Assembly (NCBI GenBank): GCA_033239525.1
Contig: BSYO01000034.1
Location: 3,968,001 to 4,032,000, forward strand
DNA length: 64,000 bases
From: Nepenthes gracilis
Taxonomy: Eukaryota > Streptophyta > Magnoliopsida > Caryophyllales > Nepenthaceae
Direction of reading: 5' to 3'
Of this stretch, positions 11,061 to 22,456 are shown in pieces. The notes beneath the pieces were generated by a model. That model was given only the letters and a program-made list of their open reading frames with translations. It did not search any database and was not told where the DNA came from. The first letter of the stretch is position 1; each line of letters starts with the position of its first letter. The translations under genes and the position numbers were made by a program.

Positions 11061-14000
11061 AGTAGAAGAGAATGTCATTAACTTTAGTGATAGTAACATG
11101 GATCATGTAATTTTCCCACACACTGATCCCTTTGTTGTATTTGCACTCGTATCATATGGTACCATAGACTACCAAATAAAACAAGTTTTCTTTGATAATG
11201 GAAGCTCAAAGGATTTGCTTTATCTCGATGCCTTCTTTAATCTTGGACTTAAAAAGAATTAATGAAACCTACCGAAAGGTTATTGTATGGCCTAGACAAT
11301 GAGCTTGTGGCTGTCCAAGGAATAATACAGTTGGAGGTCACCCTGGACATGTATTCCAAAATGGCAAGTTATACACTCACCTTCTTAATTGTTGACCTGC
11401 CTTCCATACACAACGCTATCCTAGGCTGGTTGTGCTTAGCAACATTTGGAACTGTCACCTCAATACTACATTTAAAAATAAAGTTTCCAACAATATGCGG
11501 TATCGATAAAGTGCTAGGTGATTAAGTAACTAGGTGGACATATTACATGTCCTAGATTGCACTAAGCGGTATAAGGCCCGCATAAGAACTAGACCATCGA
11601 GACGTAGCAACCTTGTAGTAGGCGCAGCTTGGCGAGGCAACCAACCTAGTTCCATTGAATTTGGAGGACTCGGAGAGGTGTGTACAAATTGGGGGCTTAC
11701 TTGCCAGATCCTTACGTGACAAGCTAATAGCGTTCTTGAGACAGAACACTGATATCTTCATGTGGATGCTCGCTACATTCTTGAAATTCCGGTAGAGTAA
11801 TGATCTACAAGTTGGGCATCGAGTTTGGTCGTAAGCCCATTAAGTAGAAGCGGACGAACCCCTTCATGGAGAAGCTCGTAGCCATCCGGGAAGAGGTGAA
11901 GAAGCTTCTAGGGCCAGGCTTCATCAGAGAAGTTCAATACCTGGATTAACTCTCCAACGTCATCCCAGTGAAGAAAAGCAATGAAAAATGACGGATGTGC
12001 GTCGACTTCACCAACATCAATAAAGCTTGCCCAAAAGACAGCTTCCCTTTACCTAGGATCACTTATTAGTGGACTTGACTTTTGGACAAGAGCTACTAAG
12101 TTTCATCGATGCGTACTCGGGATACAACTCGATCTGGATGAGCCTCGAGGACGATGAGTATACATCGTTCATGATCGATCAAGGCACCTATTACTATAAG
12201 GTCATACCTTTTAGTTTAAAGAATTTAGATGCTACTTATCAAAGGCTTGTGAACAAGATATTCAAAAAGCAGATTGATCGTAATATGGAGGTGTATGTTG
12301 ACGACATGCTCGTCAAGAGCAAGACCACCAGCGACCATATTCATGATCTAGTTGAATCCTTTGAGGTACTCCGCACACAACAGTTGAAGTTGAATTCTTC
12401 AAAGTGTGTCTTCGGAGTGTCCTCAAGGAAGTTCCTGGATTTTATCGTCTCTCAACGAGAGATAGAAGTAAACCCAGAAAAGATCAAACCCCTCCCGGAC
12501 ATGTCTCCGCCACGGAGTGTTAAGGATGTCCAGAGGCTAACCGGACGACTGGCAGTACTGTCCCGCTTCTTGGGGAAGTCGGGGGACAAGTATCAGCCTT
12601 TCTTTAAGGCTCTAAGAGGGACTAAAGCAAATGATTTTCAGTGGACTATGGAGTGCCAGGCAGCCTTCAATGAGTTGCATAGTACTTGGGCAGTCCATCG
12701 TTGCTAACATCAATCAGGGATGGAGAAGAGTTGTATCTCTACTTGGCAGTATCAGAGGTGGCACTCAACTATGTTCTCATATGCCGAGACTCCGACTCTC
12801 AGCGGCCGGTCTACTATATAAGCAAGACGTTGACCGGTGCAGAGACACGCTACCCACACGCTGAGAAGCTTGCTTTAACACTTATCTTCTCAGCTTGGAA
12901 ACTGAGACCCTATTTCTAGGCCCATCATGTGGTCATTTTGACCAACCAGCCACTGATGGGTACCCTTCAAAAGCCCGATATATCTGGTCAGCTGGTACAC
13001 CATAGTTGATGGACGGCTATATCGTTGTAGATACTCAACTCTGTACCTCTGGTGTCTTTCTCTTGAGGAGGCTTATTATGCCTTGAGCAAAGTCCACCTC
13101 ATGATATGTGGATCACACATTGGTAGCAAGAATTTAGTGTTCAAAGACATGAGCTAGGGATATTACTAGCTAACAATGAGGAATGACACCGTAGAGTTCA
13201 TGAAGAAGTATGAGAATCGCTAGCTCCATGGCAATCTTCACCACCAGCCACCCGCGGAGCTGAGATCCCTCCAAGCACCTTGGCCTTTCGCATAATGGGG
13301 GTTCGGTATTCTCTGCCTGTTTTTTTTATCTCGATCGGACAAAGGAAGTTCATCATTGCGGGTAAAGACTACTTCACCAAATGGGTTGAAGCCACCCCAC
13401 TTGCCAAAATCACCGAGCACAATGCACTGGAATTCATCCACCAGAGCATAGTGAGTAGATTTGGCATTTTTGAGGTCATCATGACCGACAACGGAACTTA
13501 ATTTTTAAGGAAGCACTCCGCCAAGTATTATACCAATCTAGGCATCAAATTTGTCAACACTTCGGTGCCATACCACCAGGCAAACGAATGGGTGGAGGTC
13601 ACCAATCGTATGCTGTTCCACAGTCTGAAGACCAAGCTGAAGGATGCAAGGGGCCTCCTACGTCAATGAGCTGTCTTCCGTCCTATGGTCATACCGGATG
13701 ACACCTAAAGAACAAACTCACAAGACACCCTTCAGCCTCTACTACGGGACTGAATCGATAATTTCGGTTGAGATCGGGCACCCAATTCTTAGGGTCGAAG
13801 CCTTTGATCCACTTGGTAACTTCTAAAAGATTAGGGAACACCTAGACTTGTTGGATTAAGCCCGCAACGCAGCCAGAATGTGAACAGTAGCCTACCAACA
13901 ATGAGTCGCTCGCTATTACAATAAAAAAGTGAAAGCGTGGCAATTCAAAGTTGGAAACATGGTCTTGCAAAGTATAGAGGCTACGGGCAAGACAACCAAC

Positions 14001-14150
14001 TAGAATAAACTTTCCCCAAGTTGGGAAGGCTAGTTTTTAGTCTCAGCCATTCTGCGGAATGGATCATATAAACTCTAAACTCATAATGACAAGTTGGTCC
14101 CACGGACATGGAGCGCGGTCCACTTAAAATGTTACTTCTAATGAAGGCCC
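11061..14150 (+). pseudogene. TatP pol: protease, RT, RNase H, integrase, broken
   Basis: Domains in order are: aspartic protease with DNGSS at 11194-11208 and a conserved hydrophobic tail (FLIVDLPSIHNAILGW) near 11385; reverse transcriptase, best read at 12069-12707, with LSFIDAYSGYN and the catalytic YVDD at 12294-12305; RNase H start at 12686-12990 (LYLYLAVSEVALN, YYISKTLTGAETRYP); integrase zinc region about 13080-13220 and core at 13280-13640 (GKDYFTKWVEA, RFGIFEVIMTDNGT); and an integrase tail at 13644-13826 and beyond. Compared with TatM, about 700 bp covering the second part of RNase H and the linker are missing near 12985. The break lies at a short shared GCTGG word. Several frameshifts and stops remain. 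The RT active site itself is intact. Confidence 0.9.
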
Positions 14151-14323
14151 AGGTAGGTCATCTGTATGACATGAATCATGTTTGTAACATTCATTGTAAT
14201 TAATGAAAGAAAGTTTCTTTTTCCATTTGTATTGTGCCATGCTTTTCTTTTCTTTATTTTCCATGTGAATACTTGCTTGTAGAATGCACAAAATAAATGA
14301 CTTAAACTGTCCCTAAGTCGAGC

Positions 14324-14474
14324 GAGGTTTAACCCGTTTGCAATTGAACCCTAATCATCAAGGCGGCATGTAAGCGGTCGAATTAAACTCTTGTCATCCA
14401 AGCAACCCATAAGCGGTTGAATTAAACCTTGGTTATCCAAGTGGCTTGTTCGCTGCTTGATTCTAAACCTTAGG
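14324..14474 (+). repeat. Short tandem repeats between pol and the antisense gene (TatP)
   Basis: Three to four diverged units of about 38-40 bp carry the words AAGCGGTTGAATTAAACC and ATCCAAG. TatM has the matching array at 25295-25455. The array lies where sense pol and the antisense gene converge. Tat-lineage elements are known for tandem repeats in the region 3' of pol. Confidence 0.7.
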
Positions 14475-14850
14475 GAGCTTAAACAGCACACGCGACAACT
14501 TCCTCCAATAGGAGATAGCGTGGTTACTCTACAACGGTCAACAAAGTAGGAGCAAAGTGCTCAGTCCAAAAGCTGGCCGCCCATAGTCATACATCGGCAG
14601 CATCACCCAATCCTCAACTCACACTTGAGTATAAAACTAGCTTGATACGACATCAGGATTCACCCAGACGTTTCCTCAAGGATTTAGGTCCATCTAAGAG
14701 CACAACATTCATCTCTAATGTTGCGAGATGGCTGGCCTACTCATACACAGTATACAAAGTTGATCGACTAGTATGAAAAGCAAATAGCTAATGAAAGAAA
14801 AATCATAGAGCACAACATGTCAATAAAATAGTTGTTTTATTGATGACAAA

Positions 14851-15967
14851 TGTTAGAGTTATTTTTCTAATTGGCATATTCTGTGATCATATGTACCATT
14901 ATATCGATGTCGGGTTATAGCATGTCGAGATACTGCATCAACATATATCCGTTGGTGTCCGTTTTGACTTCTAGGGATACCATGCATACCGTGCGCTCTC
15001 CACTCGCTCGAGCCCAAAATCCCGAAGCCCAGCGCTCTCTAGCCGCTTGAGCCCAAAATCCAGAAGCCCTGTGCTCTTTGTGCGCTCTCTACCTGCTCGA
15101 CCCAAAAAACTAGTAGTATTGCGCTCGCTAAGCGCTGAGCGTAAAATCCAGAAAAGGCCCGCTAGCTGCTCGTCGTTTCTGCTCTCAAGCGCATGTAGGA
15201 TTTCTTTGGAAACCCTCAGTGTGGCCGCCGCGTGCTCGAGCCACGCTAAAGCGCCGCGGCAATGGGCCACTTTTTGAATGTGTGTTTTTGCGTCATCTAT
15301 AAATACTTGTCTTATAAGTTTGAAACCCTAGGACTTTTGGCAGACGAGTTTCGTGCCCCACTTGAGAAGAACGTTGTTCATGCTCCATTGATTTTGCTTC
15401 TCTTGAGAAAACCAAATGCTACGAGTTTGAGCTTCATGTTCTAACAAGTTTTCTCTTCACTTTCTCTTAACCATTTAAACACTTCCATTCTTCTACCTTC
15501 GTTGGAGATGTTGGTTCATTGAAGAAGGAGATCCGATCGTGTTCGACAATTCAAGTGGATCAAGAGGGAAGATTGATGTGAAGATCGGAAGATGTCCAGT
15601 TCCGTTGCCGCGGACAAATCCAAGGAGTTCCTTGGTAGGGATCACAAGATGAGAGTAAGTCGGCTAAGTTAGCATGTTATTACCACCCGGTCTGTAAGTT
15701 AATTTTCATAGTGCATTGCTTCCCTGGTAGTTGAAGCCCGGAGGATTTTTCTCGATTACCGTGGGTATCGAGTTTTCCCTTCGTCATAAAAAATCATGTC
15801 TTTTTATTATTGCTTATACTCATTTATATTTTGCATGCTTGTTAGTATCATTAGCATCTAGAATTAAATATTCTTTTCGTGTATTGAATATTTAATTTTT
15901 ACTGCTTCCATTATTTTTATCGAGGTTGAAAGTTAATTGTATAATTTAGGACACAAGTCCTATTTCA
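14851..15967 (+). repeat. CopN 5' LTR (1117 bp)
   Basis: Matches 58522-59548 and 63150-64000 (CopR) and 16876-17699. The TATA box TATAAATA is at 15298-15305. The LTR ends in GGACACAAGTCCTATTTCA, shared by all copies. Confidence 0.92.
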
Positions 15968-16009
15968 ATTGGTATCAGAGACTCACCCCGATCCACGATC
16001 CTAATCTAG

Positions 16010-16875
16010 ATGCATACTAGTCAATCACTATCCGTTCCTCCCTATTTTGATGGGAGCAATTATGCGTACTAGAAAGTACGTATGAGAGTATTTTTAAAAT
16101 CAATGGATGAGCGAGTTTGGGCTAGTATCCAAATTGGGTGGACTCCACCCACTAGTTCCACCGATGACGAACCAAAGGTCTTATCTTTGTGGACTAAAAA
16201 GGAACTTGATATATGTAATTTGAATAGTAATGGGTTACATGCTATTTTTATGGCCGTTTTTTTCGAAGAATTTAAGCGCATCTCTATGTGTGAAAAATCA
16301 AAAGAAGCTTGGGATATTCTTGAAATTACCCACGAAGGCACTAAACTAGTTAAAAATTTAAAATTACAAATGCTCACCATTAAATTTGAAGAAATACGAA
16401 TGAAAGTTGACGAGACTTTTGATAAATTTTATGCTAAATTAAACGATATTGTGAATTCTACATTCAATTTAGGAAAACGTATTCCTGAAAATAGAATTGT
16501 CTGAAAAGTTCTACGATCTTTGCCTAAATGATTTAGACTAAAAGTTACTGTCATTGAAGAAAGTAAAGATTTAGATAAATTGAAAATAGAAGAACTTGTA
16601 GGGTCCCTTTAAACTTATGAGCACACTCTTCCCCAATTCAAAAGAAACAAATCAATTATCCCTGAAAACAATAAAGGAAGAGAAATATCATCGCTCGGAC
16701 GATGAGTCATGTAGTGATGAGGATTTTGCTCTGTTCATAAAAAATTTTAAGAAATTCTTCAAAAATAAGAATAGCAAACGACCTTCTAAAGGAATTGATC
16801 TGTCTCACACTTCATTCAAAAAGGATAAAAAGGAAACTAAAGATGTTAAAAATAAGAAATTTCAAGGAATTTTTA
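16010..16875 (+). pseudogene. CopN gag fragment
   Basis: The start ATG at 16010 gives MHTSQS..VPPYFDG.NYAY, the N-terminus of the copia gag (UBN2-type) family also seen in CopR. A readable block at 16082-16504 contains MCEKSKEAWDILEITHEGT and KLNDIVNSTFNLG. A frameshift lies near 16600, after which 16617-16862 continues with an acidic, Lys-rich part (DDESCSDEDFALFIKNFKKF). Stops replace TGG in AYW (16073-16075) and CGA in IVRK (about 16502). It is cut before the zinc knuckle by the internal deletion. Confidence 0.88.
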
Positions 16876-17699
16876 TGTTTGAGCGCCTGTCGCCCGTGCG
16901 CCCGTCGCCTGTCGGGCTTGAACAACTAAAGATGTTCTCTGAAACCCTCCGTGTCCATGTCGTGCGCTCGAGCAGGGCTTGAGCGCCGCGGCAACGGGCT
17001 ACTTTTTGAATGTGTTTTTTTACACCCTCTATAAATACTTGTCTTATAAATTTGAAACCCTAGGACTCTTGACAGACAAGTTTTGTACCCCACTTGAGAA
17101 GAATGTTGTTCGTGCTCCATTGATCTTGCTTTTCTTGAGAAAATAAAAAGCTACAAGTTTGAGCTTCATGTTCTAACAAGTTTTCTCTTCACTTTCTCTT
17201 AACCATTTAAACACTTCCATTCTTCTACCTTCGTTGGAGACGTTGGTTCGTTGAAGAAGGAGACCCGATCGTGTTCGATAATTTAAGTGGCTCAAGAGAA
17301 AAGATTGACATGAAGACCGAAATGTGTTTGGTTCCGTTGCCGTGGGCAAATGTAAGGAGTTCCTTAGTAGGGATCACAAGACGGGAGTAAGTCGGCTAGG
17401 TTAGCGCGTTATTATCACCCGGTCTGTAAGTTGATTTTCATAGTACATTGCTTCACTGACCGTTGAAGCCCAGAAGGTTTTTCTCGATTACCGTGGATAT
17501 CGAGTTTTCCCTTCGTCATAAAAAATCGTGTCTTTTTATTATTACTTATACTCATTTATATTTTGCATGCTTGTTAGTATCATTAGCATCTAGAATTAAA
17601 TATTCTTTACGTGTATTGAATATTTAATTTTTACTGCTTCCTTAATTTTTACCGGGGTTGAAACTTAACTGTATAATTGAGGACACAAGTCCTATTTCA
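16876..17699 (+). repeat. CopN 3' LTR fragment
   Basis: Lacks roughly the first third of the LTR. The remaining part keeps TATAAATA at 17030-17037 and the end word CCTATTTCA. Gag runs straight into it, so one deletion removed pol and the LTR start together. Confidence 0.88.
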
Positions 17700-17754
17700 A
17701 CAAAGATATAATTATAATTACAACAAAAGCAAGAATACAAAATCTTAGCTAATG

Positions 17755-19518
17755 ATTAGAGCTCCTAGGAGGGGGCAGGAGAGGCCCCTGAGCACCCCGG
17801 GACTGGTCCACGAGGTTCTCACGTCATCGGGCGCTATAGTTCACAGGGTCAAGGAAGCCGACGGAAAAATTAGAATCCACCAACTGGGCAATGCGATGAC
17901 AAATGTTGATGCCTTTCCAAAGCCATGCCCACAGCATCTTCATAACCTCCTATGGATGTAGGCAAGTGGATAGCTCATTCTCTAATGATGCTATCTTTCC
18001 CAAGAGCTCATCAATGTGCCCCACCGCCCGGGTAGCCTCCTCTTCCAGTCTTGCAGATTTCACTTTCAGATCAGACAACTTAGACTGAATAGCGGCCTTC
18101 TCCTCTTGGTGCTAGGCCCTCAGCAGGTCCATCTCCTCAAACCAGGTGATCTCTTATTCGCGGTCCAAGATCACAGTGTCCCGTTGGCGCAATCCTTTGC
18201 TCATGGCACCTAATATCTTTTATTCTTACAAGAAATCAAAGAAGTTAAGTAACAATGGCAGAGGAAGAAGAGAGGAGAAGTTTTGAAAAGTTACCAGCCA
18301 GGCTCTTCGTTGCCTCCTTGTCGGTCTGCCTTGCAACCCTATGCCTAGTGGCAGATGGTTGGGAGTGGCAACCTCCTGAGCCTGCTCTGCAGAAGCCACA
18401 CTAGCAATCTCCTCTGCCTGCTTAGCGTTGATGTCCACCGCCTTAAAAAGCTCTCCGATAGCTAGCTGATCTGGTGCCGCAAACGGCTCCATGAGTAGCT
18501 CCTCCAGCTTAGTTGGTGGCTCATTAGCCGGCTCCATTTTGGCAGCTCAAGGAAGCAACTCCGTCAGCACGGCTTGTGCCACCAAGTCCTCCGGCTATGA
18601 TAGTGCAGTGACAGCACCACTTGCAGCAGCTCACAGTACGGCCTCATACTCCTCCACAGCAGCCTCTACTCCGACTCCAGTGAGTCATCCGGCTGTTATG
18701 TAATCTTGCTCTATGGAGGATGACAAAGAAGGCTCTATCATCATAGCCCTCTTTTGTCTTGGACTGTTAGGAGCATCACCGATGGAAGGTGTGCTGGCCG
18801 CATCAATGGCAAGAGCACCGGCTTTCCTCCTGCATTGTAAGGCTGTCGGCGATAGAGATTTGATCCTCTGGACCGAAAAAGGAGGTCCCCAATGAGCATT
18901 CCTGGCTTTCTTCCTGGAAATCAGATAATCTTTTCTAGACTCGGAAAGATGGTCCCTTACTAGCCACAACAGTGGCTCCACAGCAACCACTTCTTCTTGC
19001 TTGGGCTTCCCAATGAGTGCACTGGGAACCTTGCCCCAATCCAAGGATAAAGGCCATATATCAGCAACGTGTACAAAAAAGAAACGATCCTTCTAGTTTT
19101 TGAGAGAATCGTATATAGTTCTGCTTATGTGGAACTCTCTGGGGGACAATGAGATCCAATCCCTACTTTGGGTGAATCGAAACATCACCCTCACGGCCTC
19201 CATCGTCAGCATTTGTGAGCGGTTACTGAGGAAGATGCACAACGAGTAAAGGTACCGCACGGCATTGGCATGGAGCCGTGTGATAGGAACCCAAAGGGCA
19301 GTAAGAATGGCGAGCAACTCCTTAGGTATAGGGAGGCATAGCCCACTCCATAGATAAGCCTAATAAGTAACAATGTGACCATTAGAAGGGAAGCAGGCCT
19401 AGTCATGCTCATTGGGCATCGTGAATACAATCTGAGGTGAGATATTAACCTCAATATACAGTTTTCTCACCTCACCTATAGAAATTATAAAGGTAATATC
19501 TAGAACAGAAGGAGCCAT
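17755..19518 (-). pseudogene. TatP antisense ORF (gypsy-associated, Transposase_28-like), broken
   Basis: A gene on the strand opposite to gag-pol, between pol and the 3' LTR, with start MAPS at 19518. It aligns along its length with 22990-24873 in TatM: shared words include MEAVRVMFRFTQS versus VEAIRVMF.FT, TIYDSLKN, HVAD and SPRQKRA versus SPRKKRA. The N-terminal part looks like the plant proteins often annotated as putative gypsy-type transposon protein, with a hydrophobic core region. The middle is acidic and Ala/Glu-rich, and the end has coiled-coil-like heptads. Stops fall after SLKN, after ITAG and in the acidic region. The function of this family is unknown. Extra ORFs in this position, some antisense, are known from Tat elements. 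The intron donor GTAACTTTTC is kept near 18292. Confidence 0.75.
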
Positions 19519-19597
19519 AGAAACGGGAGCAAGAAGAGTAGCAAAGACTTAAAATTTTCAGAGAATGAAAGCGTGAAAAATTTGAATGAACTAATAG

Positions 19598-20024
19598 ATT
19601 TTGTAAAGGCACGGAACCGTTGAAGTAAAGTAGCACATCCAAAGGGTGCACCCATCATTATGGACATGTGTCACTTCTGGAGAAGGCGCAGTTTAATTAG
19701 ATTTTCTGGTAAATTAATTATCGGGATCGTAAATTCACTACATGTTGACACGTGGCAAACTTTTTGACTGATAGTCTGGCAGCATGATGGCGCGTCAATT
19801 CAATCCCCACTAGTTCTTCAGATTCTTACCAGGACGATCAACGAAACCGGTCAACGCTCCTCTTCCTGCTAGTTCTTGGGATTCTTACCAGGACGGTCAA
19901 TGAATCCGGTTAACGCTTATCTTCTTTCTCAATTTTTTGGATTTTTACCAAGACGTTTAACGAATCCAGTCAACGCTTCCTACAGCTTAGTACTTCGAAT
20001 CTTGGCATTATAGTCAACGGTCAA
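19598..20024 (-). promoter_or_regulatory. Putative promoter of the TatP antisense ORF
   Basis: Read on the minus strand towards the ATG at 19518, the region holds TTGAC-type pairs at 20013/20020 (7 bp apart), then pairs 13 bp apart starting at 19956/19969, 19896/19909 and 19837/19850. Next come a G-box (CACGTG in GCCACGTGTCA) at 19749-19754, a mutated second G-box (CACATG) at 19665-19670, and TTACAAAATC near 19598-19607 where TatM has TTATAAAATC. Distances to the ATG match TatM within a few bases for the G-boxes. WRKY proteins bind TTGAC-core W-boxes, and bZIP/bHLH proteins bind CACGTG. Promoter activity is inferred, not shown. Confidence 0.5.
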
Positions 20025-20159
20025 GTGCAATGCGACCAGTAAACCAAGAGCCACTGCTAGTTTCCTCATCAAGCCGTCTCAGACAAGTTACCCAACCAGG
20101 CGCGTCCCATCATGAACATGCTTGTGGCCAAAATTCTAAACCACCAGCACGGGGGCTAG

Positions 20160-21081
20160 TGATGGGGACGCCAGTAATGGACAAGCCTACAAAGGAGGAA
20201 ATGACCCAAATTCTGAGTGGCCCATTTTTGCCTAGACGATAAACGCTTCCGTTGACCTGAGAAGAGGCCAGTAGACCAGCTGAGGCCTAGGACGCACATG
20301 GCCCAAGCCTAAATTGGCCCTGGTGTCCATCTTTGAGCCACAACTGTCATCTATTCAAATTTTTTGCATCTCCAAAGAAGGCAAACTTTATTGTAACGGT
20401 CACCTCTAGAATCAAAGCACATTTTGGGAGGAAGGCGCTAGAATTCCTGCACGGTTTGCTGAAAACTCTAACGGTTACAAAATATAAAAGGAATGAGATC
20501 AGCGTCTTTGACCATTATAGTTAGAGATGACGATCACACCTACGCCAGAAAGGCAACGATCTCCCATAGAAGGCAGGCATCCAACCCATTGCATAAGGAA
20601 GGCAGCCCATGGCTATGGCTATGAAAGGCCATGGAAGCTCACTCCTCAAGGAATGCTTTCAATCATGCATTCTCTTGCTCACAAAAGCTCTCAAGTAATT
20701 ACAAAGCTCTCAGAAGCTCTCAGATACTAGAACATCCCAACGCTCTCTCTCCCTTTACTACTAGTTTCCAGCGAACTCAATACATAGAGAACCTGCTCCT
20801 CATGAGCCATAACAACCAAACCACTCTCTCTACGAGTATACTCCCTCATCCACAAATACTCATTAGCCATCATACTGCATCCTCTGCATCCACCTTCTTG
20901 TCTTTAGAAGGCTGATTACTGACTTGAGTATCGGAGTATTTTTGGTGGGACCATCTTCCGCTGTCATCTGACCTCTTACTTGAAATTGTGGTGTGCAGGA
21001 TCCGAGACTCAGTCGACAAAGCCGGAATCTGACGGACAACTCGACCCGAATTTGTCTGAAATTTGGATCCAAGATTCATCA
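20160..21081 (+). repeat. TatP 3' LTR (922 bp)
   Basis: Starts TGATGGGGACGCC after the polypurine-like GGGGGCTAG and ends TTCATCA. It corresponds to 8310-9308, with small deletions and many substitutions. The TATA box of the 5' LTR reads TATGAAAG here (about 20615). Confidence 0.88.
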
Positions 21082-21462
21082 GTTTGTAACCCTGCATCTT
21101 CTATAGCATACAGACTCATCTACTATCAAAGGCCCCATTTCAATGATAGAATTGAGTTCAAAAATTTTGAATTGAAGCAAGAATTTTCGGTTAATCGATT
21201 GCTTGAGGTTAGAAGGAATTAAAATTTTATTTTTATATTTTATTTTTAAAAAATTAAAAAATAAATGGGTTCATTCTTTATAATTTTTAGATATAGAATG
21301 AAGATTTATAGTTTTAATTTTAAAAATATTTTGTCAATTATAAATGACAAAATAGAATAAAACAAGATATAATTGATAAAATATTTTTAATTGTTTGATT
21401 CTAATATAACTAATCAACTATAATTTTATTTTTTATTTAAAAATTTAAAATATTATTAAAAT
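21082..21462. other. AT-rich spacer between the two Tat elements
   Basis: The spacer is 381 bp of AT-rich DNA with no recognised feature. It separates the 3' LTR of TatP from the 3' LTR of TatM. Confidence 0.6.
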
Positions 21463-22273
21463 TGATGCATCATGGATTCAAGCTTTGAATAGATTTGGGT
21501 CGAGTTGTTCGTCAGATTTCAGTTCCGTCCCTTCATTCTCAAATCTTGCACCCCACAATTTCAAACAAGAGGTCAGGTGATAGCGGGATTCGGTTCTACC
21601 GAAAATACTCCGATGCTCAAGTAAGTAATCATCCTTCTGAAGAGAGAAGATGGATGCAGAGAATGTAGAAATAAATGTAGAGAGTGTGTAAATCGATGTT
21701 GGTGGGAGTGCACTCGTTGGGTAAGTGGTTTTGTTGTTGTTACTTGTGAGAGACGGTTTCTCTAAGTATTGAGTTCATAGGAAACTAGTAACAGAGAGAG
21801 AGTGTGTGTTAGGATGCTCGAGAGAGTTAGAGAGCATCTAAAAGTTTGAGTATACTTGAGGTCGTTTAGTGGTCGATTGAGAGCGTATCTTGATGAGTGA
21901 GCGCCTTCCTCACGGGATGTGCATTGATTATGGAGATGGATCCGTTCCTTCACTGATAAATATTGTCTTCTTAGAGATGCGAGGAAGATATTAGGATGCA
22001 TTGACCGTTGTGGCTCGAGATGACGGACGCGTGGGCCAAGACGGATATGATATAGTTCATCTCGGGTCGTAATCGGCCCACTTTTCACTTCTCTTGTCAA
22101 CGGCATCGTTGATCGTCCTTGGCTTAGATGGGCCTTCACTGATCTTAGGCCTCTACTGGCCCACTTGCTCATTGTCCGGTCAACGACACCGCTGACCGTC
22201 CAGGTAGAAATGGGTCGCTAAAGATTTGGGCTATTTTATCCTTTGGGCCAACCTACTACCGGCGTCGCCGTCA
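21463..22273 (-). repeat. TatM 3' LTR (811 bp)
   Basis: On the plus strand it runs from TGATGCATCATGG to GCCGTCA. On the minus strand it is preceded by the polypurine-like GGGTGGCTAG. It is shorter than the 5' LTR. It contains GTCAACG..GTTGATC and GTCAACG..CTGACC inverted words near 22095-22200. Confidence 0.85.
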
Positions 22274-22456
22274 CTAGCCACCCATACGGTGGCTTGGGAC
22301 TCCAGGCTTGTAGCATGTTTATGATGGGACACGTCTGGCTACATCACTTGAGATGGTTTGATAAGAAAACTAGTAGTGGCTTTTGGTCTGTTGATTGTGT
22401 TGCTTGTTCCTATTAACCGTAACGCCAAGATCCAGAGAATAAAGTTGAAATAGACA

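Larger units (their letters stand above)
14851..17699 (+). mobile_element. CopN: Ty1/copia SIRE/Maximus-type element nested in TatP, deleted
   Basis: It starts TGTTAGAG and ends CCTATTTCA, with exact 5-bp duplications ACAAA at 14846-14850 and 17700-17704. The 5' LTR is 14851-15967 and a methionine-initiator-type primer site TGGTATCAGAG follows at 15970-15980. A gag fragment (16010-16875) then joins abruptly to a 3' LTR fragment (16876-17699). All of pol and the first part of the 3' LTR are gone. It is younger than TatP, which it splits between the pol end and the antisense gene. Confidence 0.92.
8310..21081 (+). mobile_element. TatP: Ty3/gypsy Tat-type LTR retrotransposon, decayed
   Basis: Order is 5' LTR (8310-9308), primer-site region, gag, protease, RT, RNase H, integrase, spacer with tandem repeats, an antisense ORF, tandem TTGAC array, 3' LTR (20160-21081). 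The lineage follows from gag and RT words such as SPFTTEIL, RNMEVYVDDML and SPPRSVKDVQRLTGR, and from the antisense gene between pol and the 3' LTR. It is interrupted by the copia element CopN at 14851-17699 and has lost about 700 bp between RNase H and integrase. The host bases flanking the LTRs do not match (GCTAG on the left, GTTTG on the right), so no target duplication is visible. Not competent to move. Confidence 0.9.

Noticed and set aside
19837..20024. Regular repeats resembling a CRISPR-like array
   Set aside because: Units are diverged, spacers are themselves repeated, and the context is a plant retrotransposon with a second copy; they fit a promoter tandem repeat.
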